From Aerococcaceae bacterium DSM 111176 (GTDB taxonomy: Bacteria; Bacillota; Bacilli; Lactobacillales; Aerococcaceae): a stretch of DNA of 55,718 nt. Positions 17,091 through 24,888 of this stretch are shown one piece after another. The notes below the pieces were generated by a model, which was not told the origin of the DNA, searched no databases, and saw nothing but the letters and a program-made list of their open reading frames with translations. The position numbers and the translations under genes were made by a program. Position 1 is the first letter of the stretch, and each line of letters starts with the position of its first letter. The DNA is taken from contig JACBXN010000005.1 in the NCBI GenBank assembly GCA_015863215.1, positions 1 through 55,718 of the forward strand. The letters are read 5' to 3'.

Positions 17091-17119
17091 TTGACTATAA
17101 AATTTTAATTATATATCAT
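17091..17119 (+). promoter_or_regulatory. Promoter of the broken nitroreductase gene
   Basis: TTGACT (17091-17096) and TATCAT (17114-17119) are separated by 17 bases, about 50 bases before the ATG. A good promoter in front of a broken gene suggests the damage is recent. Confidence 0.7.
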
Positions 17120-17168
17120 ATGTTATGGAATTAATTTTAATTCGAAATATTAATCTAGGAGAGATCAC

Positions 17169-17765
17169 ATGTCAAACTTTTTAAATTTATTAGGTGAACG
17201 CCATTCAGAATACGTATTAGGTACTAATGTTTCTCAAACACCAGAGGAAATCAAAGAATTAGTTCAAAATGTATTACAATCTGTTCCTTCAGCAATGAAC
17301 TCACAAACTTCACGTGCTGTAGTATTCACTGGAGATTCACATGCTCGTTTATGGGAAATCTTAGAAACTACTTAAAAAGAAGTTTTAGGCGATATGTTCG
17401 CTAACTACCAAGGTATCTTCGAGGGTGCAAAAACTGGTTTCGGAACAATCGTATTCTTCGAAGACCATGATGCAATTAAAGCAGGTATCCCAGCTAATGA
17501 AGAAAGACAAAACCTATATAAAGAACAACATGCAGCAATTGCTGAATATGCAACTTGGTTAGCATTACGCGAAATCGATTTAGGTGCTTCATTACAACAT
17601 TTCAACATTGGCTACAAAGAAGGCTTTGACAAATCAATCCGTGAAGAATTCAACTTACCAGAATCATGGGAAATGAACGCTCAAATGCCATTTGGTTCAA
17701 TTGAGCACCCAGCTGACAAAAAAGAAAAAATTAATCCAAGTGAACAAGTTCTCTCTCGTGACTAA
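17169..17765 (+). pseudogene. Nitroreductase family gene interrupted by one in-frame TAA
   Basis: The reading frame codes for a nitroreductase-like flavoprotein of about 198 residues. N-terminal part: FLNLLGERHSEYVLG and PSAMNSQTSRAVVF, the FMN-binding signature. C-terminal part: IGYKEGF and AQMPFGSIEHPA. It is stopped after residue 68 by TAA at 17373-17375, between ETT and KEVLGDMF. The frame is unchanged across the stop and the rest shows no decay, so one base change (for instance TTA to TAA) explains it. The ATG at 17394 has no ribosome binding site, so restart is unlikely. Sequencing error or a strain-specific mutation are both possible. Confidence 0.85.
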
Positions 17766-17795
17766 TTTTAGATAACAATTCATATTCAAATATAT

Positions 17796-17840
17796 ACGCT
17801 TTAAGTCAGATCTTAATGATACTGGTTTAGAGCGTTTTTT
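17796..17840 (+). terminator. Terminator of the nitroreductase locus
   Basis: ACGCTTTAAGTCAG pairs along its whole 14 bases with the arm ending at 17835 (some G-T pairs), followed by six T. Confidence 0.8.
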
Positions 17841-17965
17841 GTACTTAAACCGAAAGTGAATTAACGCTATGCAGGTAGTTACCTCCTTCAAGTAAAATAT
17901 GTATAAGCTAACTTCGTTATGTGGTATATTTAATACAATACATTACTATTTACATGGAGGTTTTT

Positions 17966-19765
17966 ATGAAAAATAGACACGAAGTACCGGTTGAATCTAA
18001 GTGGGATTTAACTTTATTATTTGAAACAGAAGATTCATTTGAAGAAACTCTGGCAAAGACTGAACAAGATATCGCTAACTTTGCAACGCGTTTTGACAGT
18101 CAAATTGAAACAGCATCAGATATAAATTCAGCTTTGGCTGAATACCGTGAAATTATGGAATCTGTTGTCCAATTGTCTTCTTATGCAAGTTTAGATGTTG
18201 AAACAAACGTCTTCGATAAAGAAGCGCAAACGCGTTTGGCAATGGTCGATAATAAAATGGCGCAAATGATGGCACAACTTAGCTTTTTAGAATCTGACCT
18301 CTCACAACTTTCAATTGAAGTTCTTGAAGAAGCAGCAAATAATCCTGAAGATGCCGTTTATTTGAACAAGTTAATCCAAAATAAACCGCATTTACTTTCA
18401 AAGGCTGAAGAGAAGACGCTGGCTGCACTGTCAAATACTATTAACTTCCCTTACCAAAGCTATAATGATATTAAGTTCAGAGATATTAAATTCCCCGCTG
18501 TTTCGGTTGGTAACAACACAATCGAAATGACTTACAATACTTTCGAAGGAAGATTGGAAGATGATGTTAATACTGAAATTAGACGAGAAGCGTTTAAAGT
18601 ATTTTCAGAGAAAATAGCAGAATACCAGTCAGGAACAGCGTCAGCTTACAATGCGCAAGTTCAAACTGAGAAAACATTGAGTCAATTACGTGGCTATGAT
18701 TCGGTAATTGACTACTTATTAAAACGTCAGGATGTGTCTGTAGACTTATACGACCGTCAAATTGATGTTATTATGGAAGAATTAGCGCCACATATGAGAC
18801 GTTATGCTAAATTAATTGGTAGAATTCATGATTTAGATCAAGTAACTTATGCTGATCTTAAATTGGATATTGATCCAAATTATACGCCAGAAGTGACTTA
18901 TGACGAGGCTAAAGCTTATATCATGGATGGATTAGCGGTCCTTGGTGACGATTATTTAGCGATTATGGAGGAAGCATTCGACAATCGTTGGATCGATTAC
19001 GCAGAAACAACTGGAAAAAGAACGGGTGCATTTTGTTCATCGCCTTATGGTGCCAACTCATTCATTTTAATGTTCTTTAGTGAGTCAATGGCTGATGTGA
19101 TGACTTTAGCGCACGAATTAGGTCATGCTGGGCATTTCCAATTAACGCATGCAAATCAAAATATTCTGAATTCAAACCCTTCGATGTATTTCGTTGAAGC
19201 TCCTTCGACAACCAATGAGTTGTTAATCGAAAATCATTTACTTGACGTTACTGGTGATGATTTAAGAATGAAGCGCTGGGTTCTATCGCAGATGATTTCC
19301 AAAACTTACTACCACAATTTCGTGACTCACTTTATGGAAGCTTACTACCAAAGAGAAGTTTATCGTTTAGTCGATGCAGGTAAGAGTGTTGATGCTGCTA
19401 CGTTAAATGAGATTTTTAAAGATACTCTTGAGAAATTCTGGGGTGATGCAGTTGAATTAACACCTGGTGCTGAATTAACTTGGATGCGTCAACCACACTA
19501 TTATATGGGACTTTATCCATATACTTACTCTGCTGGTTTGACTATCGGGACGCAAGTTGCGAATAAATTACGTAACGAAGGCGCAGCCGTTGCAGAAAAC
19601 TGGACACGTGTCTTAAAACTTGGTGGCTCAATGTCTCCTGAAGATTTAGCTAAGGAAGCAGGAGTTGATATTTCAACCGATCAACCATTAAAAGACACGA
19701 TTGCTTACATCGGTTCTCTGATTGAAGAGATTGAGGTAATCACTGAGGAATTAGATCAACAATAA
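17966..19765 (+). CDS. pepF: Oligoendopeptidase F
   Basis: 599 residues, the normal PepF length. It is a cytoplasmic zinc peptidase of family M3B that cuts peptides of about 7-17 residues. The HELGH motif lies at residues 383-387 (ALAHELGHAGHF), with the third zinc ligand in the following FVEAPSTTNE block. An N-terminal helical region precedes the catalytic domain. Longer in-frame starts exist from 17921, but only the ATG at 17966 has a good site (GGAGG 5 bases upstream). Single gene with terminator at 19797-19847. Confidence 0.95.
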   Translation: MKNRHEVPVESKWDLTLLFETEDSFEETLAKTEQDIANFATRFDSQIETASDINSALAEYREIMESVVQLSSYASLDVETNVFDKEAQTRLAMVDNKMAQMMAQLSFLESDLSQLSIEVLEEAANNPEDAVYLNKLIQNKPHLLSKAEEKTLAALSNTINFPYQSYNDIKFRDIKFPAVSVGNNTIEMTYNTFEGRLEDDVNTEIRREAFKVFSEKIAEYQSGTASAYNAQVQTEKTLSQLRGYDSVIDYLLKRQDVSVDLYDRQIDVIMEELAPHMRRYAKLIGRIHDLDQVTYADLKLDIDPNYTPEVTYDEAKAYIMDGLAVLGDDYLAIMEEAFDNRWIDYAETTGKRTGAFCSSPYGANSFILMFFSESMADVMTLAHELGHAGHFQLTHANQNILNSNPSMYFVEAPSTTNELLIENHLLDVTGDDLRMKRWVLSQMISKTYYHNFVTHFMEAYYQREVYRLVDAGKSVDAATLNEIFKDTLEKFWGDAVELTPGAELTWMRQPHYYMGLYPYTYSAGLTIGTQVANKLRNEGAAVAENWTRVLKLGGSMSPEDLAKEAGVDISTDQPLKDTIAYIGSLIEEIEVITEELDQQ

Positions 19766-19796
19766 TTTTTAAAAGTATTACAACTATATTACCGAA

Positions 19797-19847
19797 AACA
19801 GCTTCGAATCAACATTAGTTAAAAGTTGATTTGAAGCTGTTTTTTTG
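19797..19847 (+). terminator. Terminator of pepF
   Basis: AACAGCTTC and AATCAAC pair with GTTGATT and GAAGCTGTT with one mismatch, followed by seven T. Confidence 0.9.
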
Positions 19848-19948
19848 CGTTTATTGGATTAATTTTGCAAATGAGTGTCTAGTTATTTTTTAACTAGAAG
19901 ACAGGTGTCTTTAAGTAATTCCTCTTGGGAGACGCGTTTCTAGTTTAT

Positions 19949-20095
19949 GAGTACTCAAAAATACGGCTTTAAATTATGAGTTCTCCGGATAAATCAAAAG
20001 AACCCATAAAATAACGCCTATTATTTTCTGTTCTCAGTCAAAATCAAAAGAACACTAAAAAACCTACTAAAATTTCGAGTTCTCCGAAATCAGCA
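19949..20095. repeat. Imperfect ~50-bp tandem repeats in the pepF to ABC-F gap
   Basis: The gap 19766-20098 has no gene. After the pepF terminator it holds a degenerate array: GAGTTCTCCG (19978), TGTTCTCAG (20029) and GAGTTCTCCG (20077), with the GTTCTC cores 50 and 49 bases apart. A fourth weak start, GAGTACTC, is at 19949. AAATCAAAAGAAC is shared by the first two units (to 20003 and 20053). The AGAAC and GTTCT ends are complementary, so neighbouring units can form hairpins. It may be an intergenic repeat family or a distant terminator region of the ABC-F gene. Confidence 0.55.
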
Positions 20096-20098
20096 TCA

Positions 20099-21634
20099 TT
20101 ACATTCCATCTCCTCGATACAAGACTAATCCTGTTGGGGTAACCTCATAAATGGTGTCACAGACTTCTTCTAAAAATAGTATGTCATGGGATATCGTGAT
20201 GAGTCCTCCAGAAAAGTCACTAAAAATTTGGCGCAATTCTGATTGAGATAGTGGTGAAAAGTTTCGAGTTGGTTCATCCAAGAGAATCACATTGCTGCCT
20301 TCGATACTTATTTTTAATAAAAATAATTTCGCCTGTTGCCCACCTGATAAGCGCTCAATTGGTTGGTGCATTTCCTCAGGAGTAAAGAGGCTTGATCCTA
20401 ATGCGGTCATTATTAAAGTTTGTTCTTCTTTTTCACCAGTTTGTGTTAAAAACTCAATTGGTGTCTGACTGAGATCGAATAGTTCCTTATAGTCCTGAGG
20501 CATATAAGCAAGTTCTATGTCGGTCCGTTTACTTAAATCCTGATAGAGTATATTTAAGAAGCTGGTTTTCCCTACTCCATTATCGCCGAAGAATCCTACT
20601 TTGTCCTCACTCTTAAAGTCAAAATTAATATGCCGGATTAATCCAGGTACTGGTTGATTTACGTCATAGTCATAGAAGTTTAACAGGCGCTTATGATCTA
20701 AAGGTTTCACACGGTTAAACTCAATATTAATTTGATCTTCTGGAATAGGCTTTTCAAGATGCGATTCACTTTCACGGTTGAATCGTTTTTCTTGGGCATT
20801 AATATTTTTCATTTTCTTGGCTAACAGTCTGCCTGCTGTACTATCTTTCGTCGCATTTAACTGACTGTGCAGTTTTTGTTTTACTTCATTGTTAGCAATC
20901 ATCTGTTCTTTATGTTCCTGGGCTTGTTTGTTTGCGACTTGCGTATGGCGCTCAAACTTAGCGCGTCTTTGGTCAACATAGTCTTGATAAGTGAGATTGG
21001 CTTCAGTGAATTTAGGCTGTGTTTTATGTAAGACTTGTTCTAAATGAATGACTTTGGTTGCGGTTTGTTGAAGTAATCGTTCATCGTGAGAAACATAAAT
21101 AAATGTCGCATCTTCAGTTTGAATAAATTCAGTCAGCCATTCCATGGTTCTTAAATCTAAATTATTACTTGGTTCGTCCAATAAATATAAATCAGGTTGG
21201 GTAGCCATCAACTTAATCATCTGTAACTTAATTTGTTGTCCGCCTGATAATTGCCCTAGGTTTCTATCATGATCTATACTATCCAAATCGAAGTTTAAAC
21301 GATTGGCTGCTTGAAATAGCAGATTAAAATCGAGGTCATATAAATAATCCATCCCATATAAAAATGCGTTTACTGTTAAATTCAGTGTATCTCTATCAAG
21401 TAATTGCGGTAAATATGCCATACTTTTAAAGTGATTGTTTAATTGCCCTTGGACAGAAATATAGTCGGGAGTTAAGTCTGGATTGTAAATCCATTTAAGG
21501 AGCGAGCTTTTCCCCGTCCCTTCTCCGCCAATGATGGCGGCGCGGTCGCCTGGATTAACGACAAAGTTGGCAGATTCAATCAATTGGTGGTGATTATGTG
21601 TGTGATACATGTTTAAATTTTGAATTTGTAGCAT
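20099..21634 (-). CDS. ABC-F ATPase, likely ribosome-acting (antibiotic-resistance type)
   Basis: 511 residues with two ABC ATPase domains and no membrane helices. Domain 1: GGEGTGKSS, LSGGQ, LYLLDEPSNNLD. Domain 2: GDNGVGKTS, LSGGQ, VILLDEPTRNFS. A charged, lysine-rich linker of about 80 residues (about 200-290) holds the position of the P-site tRNA interaction motif. Such proteins enter the ribosomal E site and displace drugs or rescue stalled ribosomes; the short length and leader attenuator resemble the Lsa/Vga/Msr-like group. The exact drug class cannot be told. Ribosome binding site AAGGAG 8 bases upstream. Expression is probably controlled by the leader at 21660-21830. Confidence 0.87.
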   Translation of the reverse strand: MLQIQNLNMYHTHNHHQLIESANFVVNPGDRAAIIGGEGTGKSSLLKWIYNPDLTPDYISVQGQLNNHFKSMAYLPQLLDRDTLNLTVNAFLYGMDYLYDLDFNLLFQAANRLNFDLDSIDHDRNLGQLSGGQQIKLQMIKLMATQPDLYLLDEPSNNLDLRTMEWLTEFIQTEDATFIYVSHDERLLQQTATKVIHLEQVLHKTQPKFTEANLTYQDYVDQRRAKFERHTQVANKQAQEHKEQMIANNEVKQKLHSQLNATKDSTAGRLLAKKMKNINAQEKRFNRESESHLEKPIPEDQINIEFNRVKPLDHKRLLNFYDYDVNQPVPGLIRHINFDFKSEDKVGFFGDNGVGKTSFLNILYQDLSKRTDIELAYMPQDYKELFDLSQTPIEFLTQTGEKEEQTLIMTALGSSLFTPEEMHQPIERLSGGQQAKLFLLKISIEGSNVILLDEPTRNFSPLSQSELRQIFSDFSGGLITISHDILFLEEVCDTIYEVTPTGLVLYRGDGM

Positions 21635-21659
21635 AAAAAAATACTCCTTTGTTGTGGTC

Positions 21660-21830
21660 TAGTAACGCCAACATGAAAAGAGTAGGTAAACTTAAGTGGA
21701 CACAAAAAGACATGGCATCCTCTCAAAATAAGCAGACTTATCCCTTGTATATTGGGTCGGGATTAAGTTTAGCTACTCTGAGATTAAATGCGCATGTCTA
21801 ATTGATCTTCCTTACTGTATTGTATTTGAA
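21660..21830 (-). promoter_or_regulatory. Candidate translation-coupled attenuator leader of the ABC-F gene
   Basis: The leader RNA is about 190 bases. In transcript order: (1) AGACATGCGCAT (21799-21788), which overlaps a three-codon ORF, Met-Arg-Ile-stop (21795-21784); (2) AGAGTAGCTAAACTTAA (21779-21763); (3) ATGCCATGTCT followed by TTTTT (about 21717-21703); (4) TTAAGTTTACCTACTCT (21695-21679). Segment 1 pairs with 3, giving a terminator-like hairpin with one bulge. Segment 2 pairs with 4 (16 of 17 bases). The two pairings are mutually exclusive, as in leaders where a stalled ribosome switches read-through on. This is inferred from sequence only. Confidence 0.6.
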
Positions 21831-21833
21831 TTT

Positions 21834-21863
21834 AGTATATACCAAATGAATGTACATTTACAA
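21834..21863 (-). promoter_or_regulatory. Promoter of the ABC-F leader
   Basis: On the minus strand TTGTAA (21863-21858) and TATACT (21839-21834) are 18 bases apart. The start of transcription would be near 21827. Confidence 0.6.
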
Positions 21864-21950
21864 GTACGTTAACATCCTTTTATCAACAAAATGGTGTTGA
21901 AATCTGTGCTATAATAAAAATATTATTATAAATGAAAGAAGTGTCTATTA

Positions 21951-23018
21951 TTGAAAAAGTTTTATCAATCGATTATGCAGTTTAATCACCCTAATGATAG
22001 TAAAGTAAGACTAATACTCGCTGGGTTATGTACGTTGATTATCAATTTAATTGGCTACGTTACTCAAATTTACGAGATTAACTCATTTGGTTCCCTCGGT
22101 ATTTTTACTTTCTTACACTACAATCCTTCTGATAACCGCAGGGTGATGAAACGATTAATTTTTACTGGTTGTTTTATTGTGATTGGTTTTACTGCAGGGA
22201 TGATTGCTACTTTGAATATTTGGCTCGTTCCCGTCATTATCAGTATTATCGGTTTTATATCAAGACTTATGTACCGCATCAATAACATTGATAAACCGGG
22301 TGACATTTTTGTTGTATTGGTGACTGCGATTGGTACAACAATTCAAGTACCTTTTGTAGAAATGATTCCCTTGAGTCTATATGTCAGTCTTGGTGTCTTT
22401 TTATCTATCACAATGGGTTATATAGCTCTGAAGATAGAAGGTGTTGAACAGCAATCGCTCAAAGTGCATACTACACTCATGACACGAATTAAAAGAAATC
22501 CTCGAGCTATCATCGATAGTTTCTTCTATGCCATTACCCTATTCTTTGCTGGCTATATAAATTTAGCTCTAGGATTAGGAAACTATGGTTGGATCGTTGT
22601 TTCCACTTCAGCAATTTTACAAGGTAATACCTTATCACATATTATTAACCGTCATTTCCAACGTATTGTCGGAACTAGTCTAGGTGTACTCACTGCAGCT
22701 CTAATTATCGCCTTTCCAATGAACATATTGACTAAAATAATCCTGATCGTTGTATTTTATATTATTGTTGAATATTTTATCCCTCGTAATTATTCCATTG
22801 CGGTATTTTTTATTACAAATATGACCATGATTCAAGGGACATTACTATCTACGGATAATTGGCAATCACTATTACAAGTTAGACTCGTGAGCATTATTAT
22901 CGGTAGTATCTTAGGTGCTATATCTGCACTACTTCAATACCGTATTTACGATTATTTCAGTAAAGAATCCATCGCTGAAAAGAGTCAGGAAATAAAATCA
23001 GAAAATTATAACAGATAA
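21951..23018 (+). CDS. FUSC-family inner membrane protein, TTG start
   Basis: 355 residues with two groups of about five membrane helices (about 20-165 and 190-330) separated by a short hydrophilic stretch, the two-fold layout of FUSC (fusaric acid resistance-like) proteins. Members export aromatic acids or other hydrophobic anions, though many lack evidence. The cytoplasmic domain of larger homologues is missing, so it is a short version. Translation seems to start at TTG 21951. An extended -10 (TGC plus TATAAT, 21907-21915) lies upstream, in the same gap as the divergent ABC-F leader. Confidence 0.75.
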   Translation: MKKFYQSIMQFNHPNDSKVRLILAGLCTLIINLIGYVTQIYEINSFGSLGIFTFLHYNPSDNRRVMKRLIFTGCFIVIGFTAGMIATLNIWLVPVIISIIGFISRLMYRINNIDKPGDIFVVLVTAIGTTIQVPFVEMIPLSLYVSLGVFLSITMGYIALKIEGVEQQSLKVHTTLMTRIKRNPRAIIDSFFYAITLFFAGYINLALGLGNYGWIVVSTSAILQGNTLSHIINRHFQRIVGTSLGVLTAALIIAFPMNILTKIILIVVFYIIVEYFIPRNYSIAVFFITNMTMIQGTLLSTDNWQSLLQVRLVSIIIGSILGAISALLQYRIYDYFSKESIAEKSQEIKSENYNR

Positions 23019-23028
23019 TTGAACAGGA

Positions 23029-23766
23029 CTATTGATTATAGTGCTTTGCTCTTTCAATAAGATCTTCAAAGATTCCTAATTGACTTGCGTCCTGCTCGAA
23101 CAATACTTCAGGATGCCATTGGACACCAATAATTAATGGAATTTCTTCTTTACTTTCAAATCCTTCAATAATTTGATCAGTGCTCCATGCAGTCGGTTTT
23201 AATTTGGGTGAAAGTTCATCTACCATTTGATGGTGGACAGAGTTCACCCAAATTTCTTCATCAAATAAACGGTTAAAGTAAGTATCTTCAACAAATTTGA
23301 TTTTATGAGTCAGTTCTTTTGGTTTTGATTGTTGGTCGTGTTGAATTGACGTTTCAGGATATTCAGATAAATCTTGATATAATGTTCCTCCTAAAACAGC
23401 GTTAATCAACTGATGTCCTCGACAAACACCCAATACCGGCACTTCGTGCTCCATTGCAGCTTTAAATAGTTGTGTATCATTATCATCTCGTTCTGGTTTT
23501 GTTGGGCCATTCTTTGCTCGTATTTCTTGATCATAAACAAGAGGCGAAACATCATGCCCACCAATAATGATTAGTCCGTCCAGGACAGACATAATATCAT
23601 CAGCAAATTCACCGGCATTCATTGGCAGCAAGTGCGGAATACCCCCAGCTTTGAATATCGCATCTGAAAATACGGTTTGAGAATAGTTTATTTCTAGCCC
23701 TCGATATTTATCTGTCTTTTCTAAGAATCCTGTATCACTTATTATTCCAATAATTGGTTTTTTCAT
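23029..23766 (-). CDS. Class I glutamine amidotransferase, gamma-glutamyl-GABA hydrolase type (PuuD-like)
   Basis: 245 residues. The nucleophile elbow is GVCRGHQLINAVLGG (cysteine about 117) and the histidine-glutamate pair is in VQWHPEVLFE (about 217-226), so the catalytic triad is complete. The GGHDVSPLVY segment is typical of peptidase C26 enzymes such as PuuD, which hydrolyse gamma-glutamyl amide bonds. No putrescine degradation genes are near, so the natural substrate is open. It converges on the FUSC gene, ending 10 bases from its stop codon. Confidence 0.88.
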   Translation of the reverse strand: MKKPIIGIISDTGFLEKTDKYRGLEINYSQTVFSDAIFKAGGIPHLLPMNAGEFADDIMSVLDGLIIIGGHDVSPLVYDQEIRAKNGPTKPERDDNDTQLFKAAMEHEVPVLGVCRGHQLINAVLGGTLYQDLSEYPETSIQHDQQSKPKELTHKIKFVEDTYFNRLFDEEIWVNSVHHQMVDELSPKLKPTAWSTDQIIEGFESKEEIPLIIGVQWHPEVLFEQDASQLGIFEDLIERAKHYNQ

Positions 23767-23831
23767 ACTCTTGTCCCTTTCAAATATAAGTTATTTCTCA
23801 TTATAATATTACTCTATTTTAACATCAAATC

Positions 23832-23873
23832 AAAAAATCCGATCATTGTTTTTACACAATGACCGGATCTTTT
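23832..23873. terminator. Terminator of the DUF1538-PII operon
   Basis: ATCCGATCATTGT pairs with ACAATGACCGGAT with one mismatch, flanked by A and T runs. It directly follows the last PII-type gene on the minus strand. Confidence 0.9.
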
Positions 23874-23874
23874 A

Positions 23875-24186
23875 TTATTCTTCTTCTTGTTCAACTAATC
23901 CATAAACTGCATTTAAAGGCTCGACATATAATACGCCTTGTCCTTCTTGTTCTAAATCACAACTATCATAAATGGCTTGACTCACTTCTTGATAATTTGA
24001 TTCATTCACAATAATCCAGACAATATCACGCATAGGTTCGACTTCAAAACTTAGGAAACGCTTTGGTTTACGGCCAATACCTTTCCCATGGATAATTGTT
24101 CCTCCTTGAGAACCTGCTTGCTCGGCGATTCGAATAACATTACCTGCACGTCCTCTAGGTACTACTGCATAAATTAAATACCACAT
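23875..24186 (-). CDS. PII-type signalling protein, short T-loop
   Basis: 103 residues with the PII fold order: a strand start (WYLIYAVVPRGRAGNVIRIA), then GGTIIHGKGIG, a much shortened T-loop, and FEVEPMRDIVWIIV as the third strand. The tyrosine or serine used for modification in GlnB/GlnK is absent. It therefore belongs to the divergent PII-like proteins that bind nucleotides and gate a neighbouring transporter rather than the classical nitrogen regulator. It is the last gene of the three-gene unit with the tandem PII-like gene (13 bases upstream) and the DUF1538 membrane protein. Confidence 0.8.
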   Translation of the reverse strand: MWYLIYAVVPRGRAGNVIRIAEQAGSQGGTIIHGKGIGRKPKRFLSFEVEPMRDIVWIIVNESNYQEVSQAIYDSCDLEQEGQGVLYVEPLNAVYGLVEQEEE

Positions 24187-24199
24187 AGTTTATATCCTC

Positions 24200-24877
24200 C
24201 TAAAATCTGTGTAAGTAAAGAATATCTCGTGTAAAGCCAATCGCTCCTGCTTCATTAAATTGAATACCTTCATAAGCGTCAATGAATTCTTTAATGTCTA
24301 AAACATCATCTGAATGGACAATTTGCATAACGATATCCTTCTCTGGTTGAACGATTGTTCCTGAATACTCATTAGACATTTCGGCTGTACCGTGTCCTCG
24401 TATTAAGATATGTTGTAAGATATCTTGTCTCTGAGTAGCATCAATATAATCTTCACCCTCGCCACGATTACAAATAATCGTCACTAAACGGTAAGGTGCT
24501 GGTAGAGTATCTTCAACTTTTTCATACGCCGCATTCCCTTCAACACCGTCGTATCCAGATAAACCAGATAGACCAGATAATGGAGAAACGAGTAAGAAAT
24601 TCTCCCCATTTTCAACTGATGGATAACGGTCAAGAATATGATTGATTACTTTTTCCAAATTATCGCGGTGCGTTGCTTTCATTAAGACTTCTTTTCGTTC
24701 ACCTTGCATTTCTAATAAGCTACTACGATCATCTTCATCGAAGCATGCCGCTAAATAGGCTGTAGCTCCACTGGTTCCTTTGCGGTGAAAGAGATCATCG
24801 ATTTTCTCAGCGACACGAACACGTGCGATGATTGAAACTAAATAAAATTCATGTTGTAACTGTTCTGTATTGATCAA
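24200..24877 (-). CDS. Tandem PII-like protein
   Basis: 225 residues made of two PII-like units, about 1-95 (FYLVSIIARVRVAEKIDD ... RKEVLMKATHRDNLEKVI) and about 125-225 (YRLVTIICNRGEGEDYID ... KDIVMQIVHSDDVLDI). Between them is a glycine-serine rich stretch (LSGLSGLSGYDG). Each unit shows the beta-alpha-beta start and third strand of the PII fold but no classical T-loop modification site. It probably makes pseudo-hetero-oligomers or binds the DUF1538 transporter encoded just upstream (11 bases). The exact family function is undescribed as far as I know. Confidence 0.72.
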   Translation of the reverse strand: MINTEQLQHEFYLVSIIARVRVAEKIDDLFHRKGTSGATAYLAACFDEDDRSSLLEMQGERKEVLMKATHRDNLEKVINHILDRYPSVENGENFLLVSPLSGLSGLSGYDGVEGNAAYEKVEDTLPAPYRLVTIICNRGEGEDYIDATQRQDILQHILIRGHGTAEMSNEYSGTIVQPEKDIVMQIVHSDDVLDIKEFIDAYEGIQFNEAGAIGFTRDILYLHRF

Positions 24878-24888
24878 TGATTAACCTC

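Noticed and set aside
17373-17375. Recoded stop (selenocysteine or pyrrolysine)
   Set aside because: The codon is TAA, which is not used for either residue, and the nitroreductase family has no such residue here.
21640-21714. Longer ORF in the ABC-F leader starting at the ATG near 21711
   Set aside because: It runs through both hairpin arms and into the ABC-F gene in another frame. The three-codon ORF fits the attenuator layout better, but this longer frame cannot be fully excluded.
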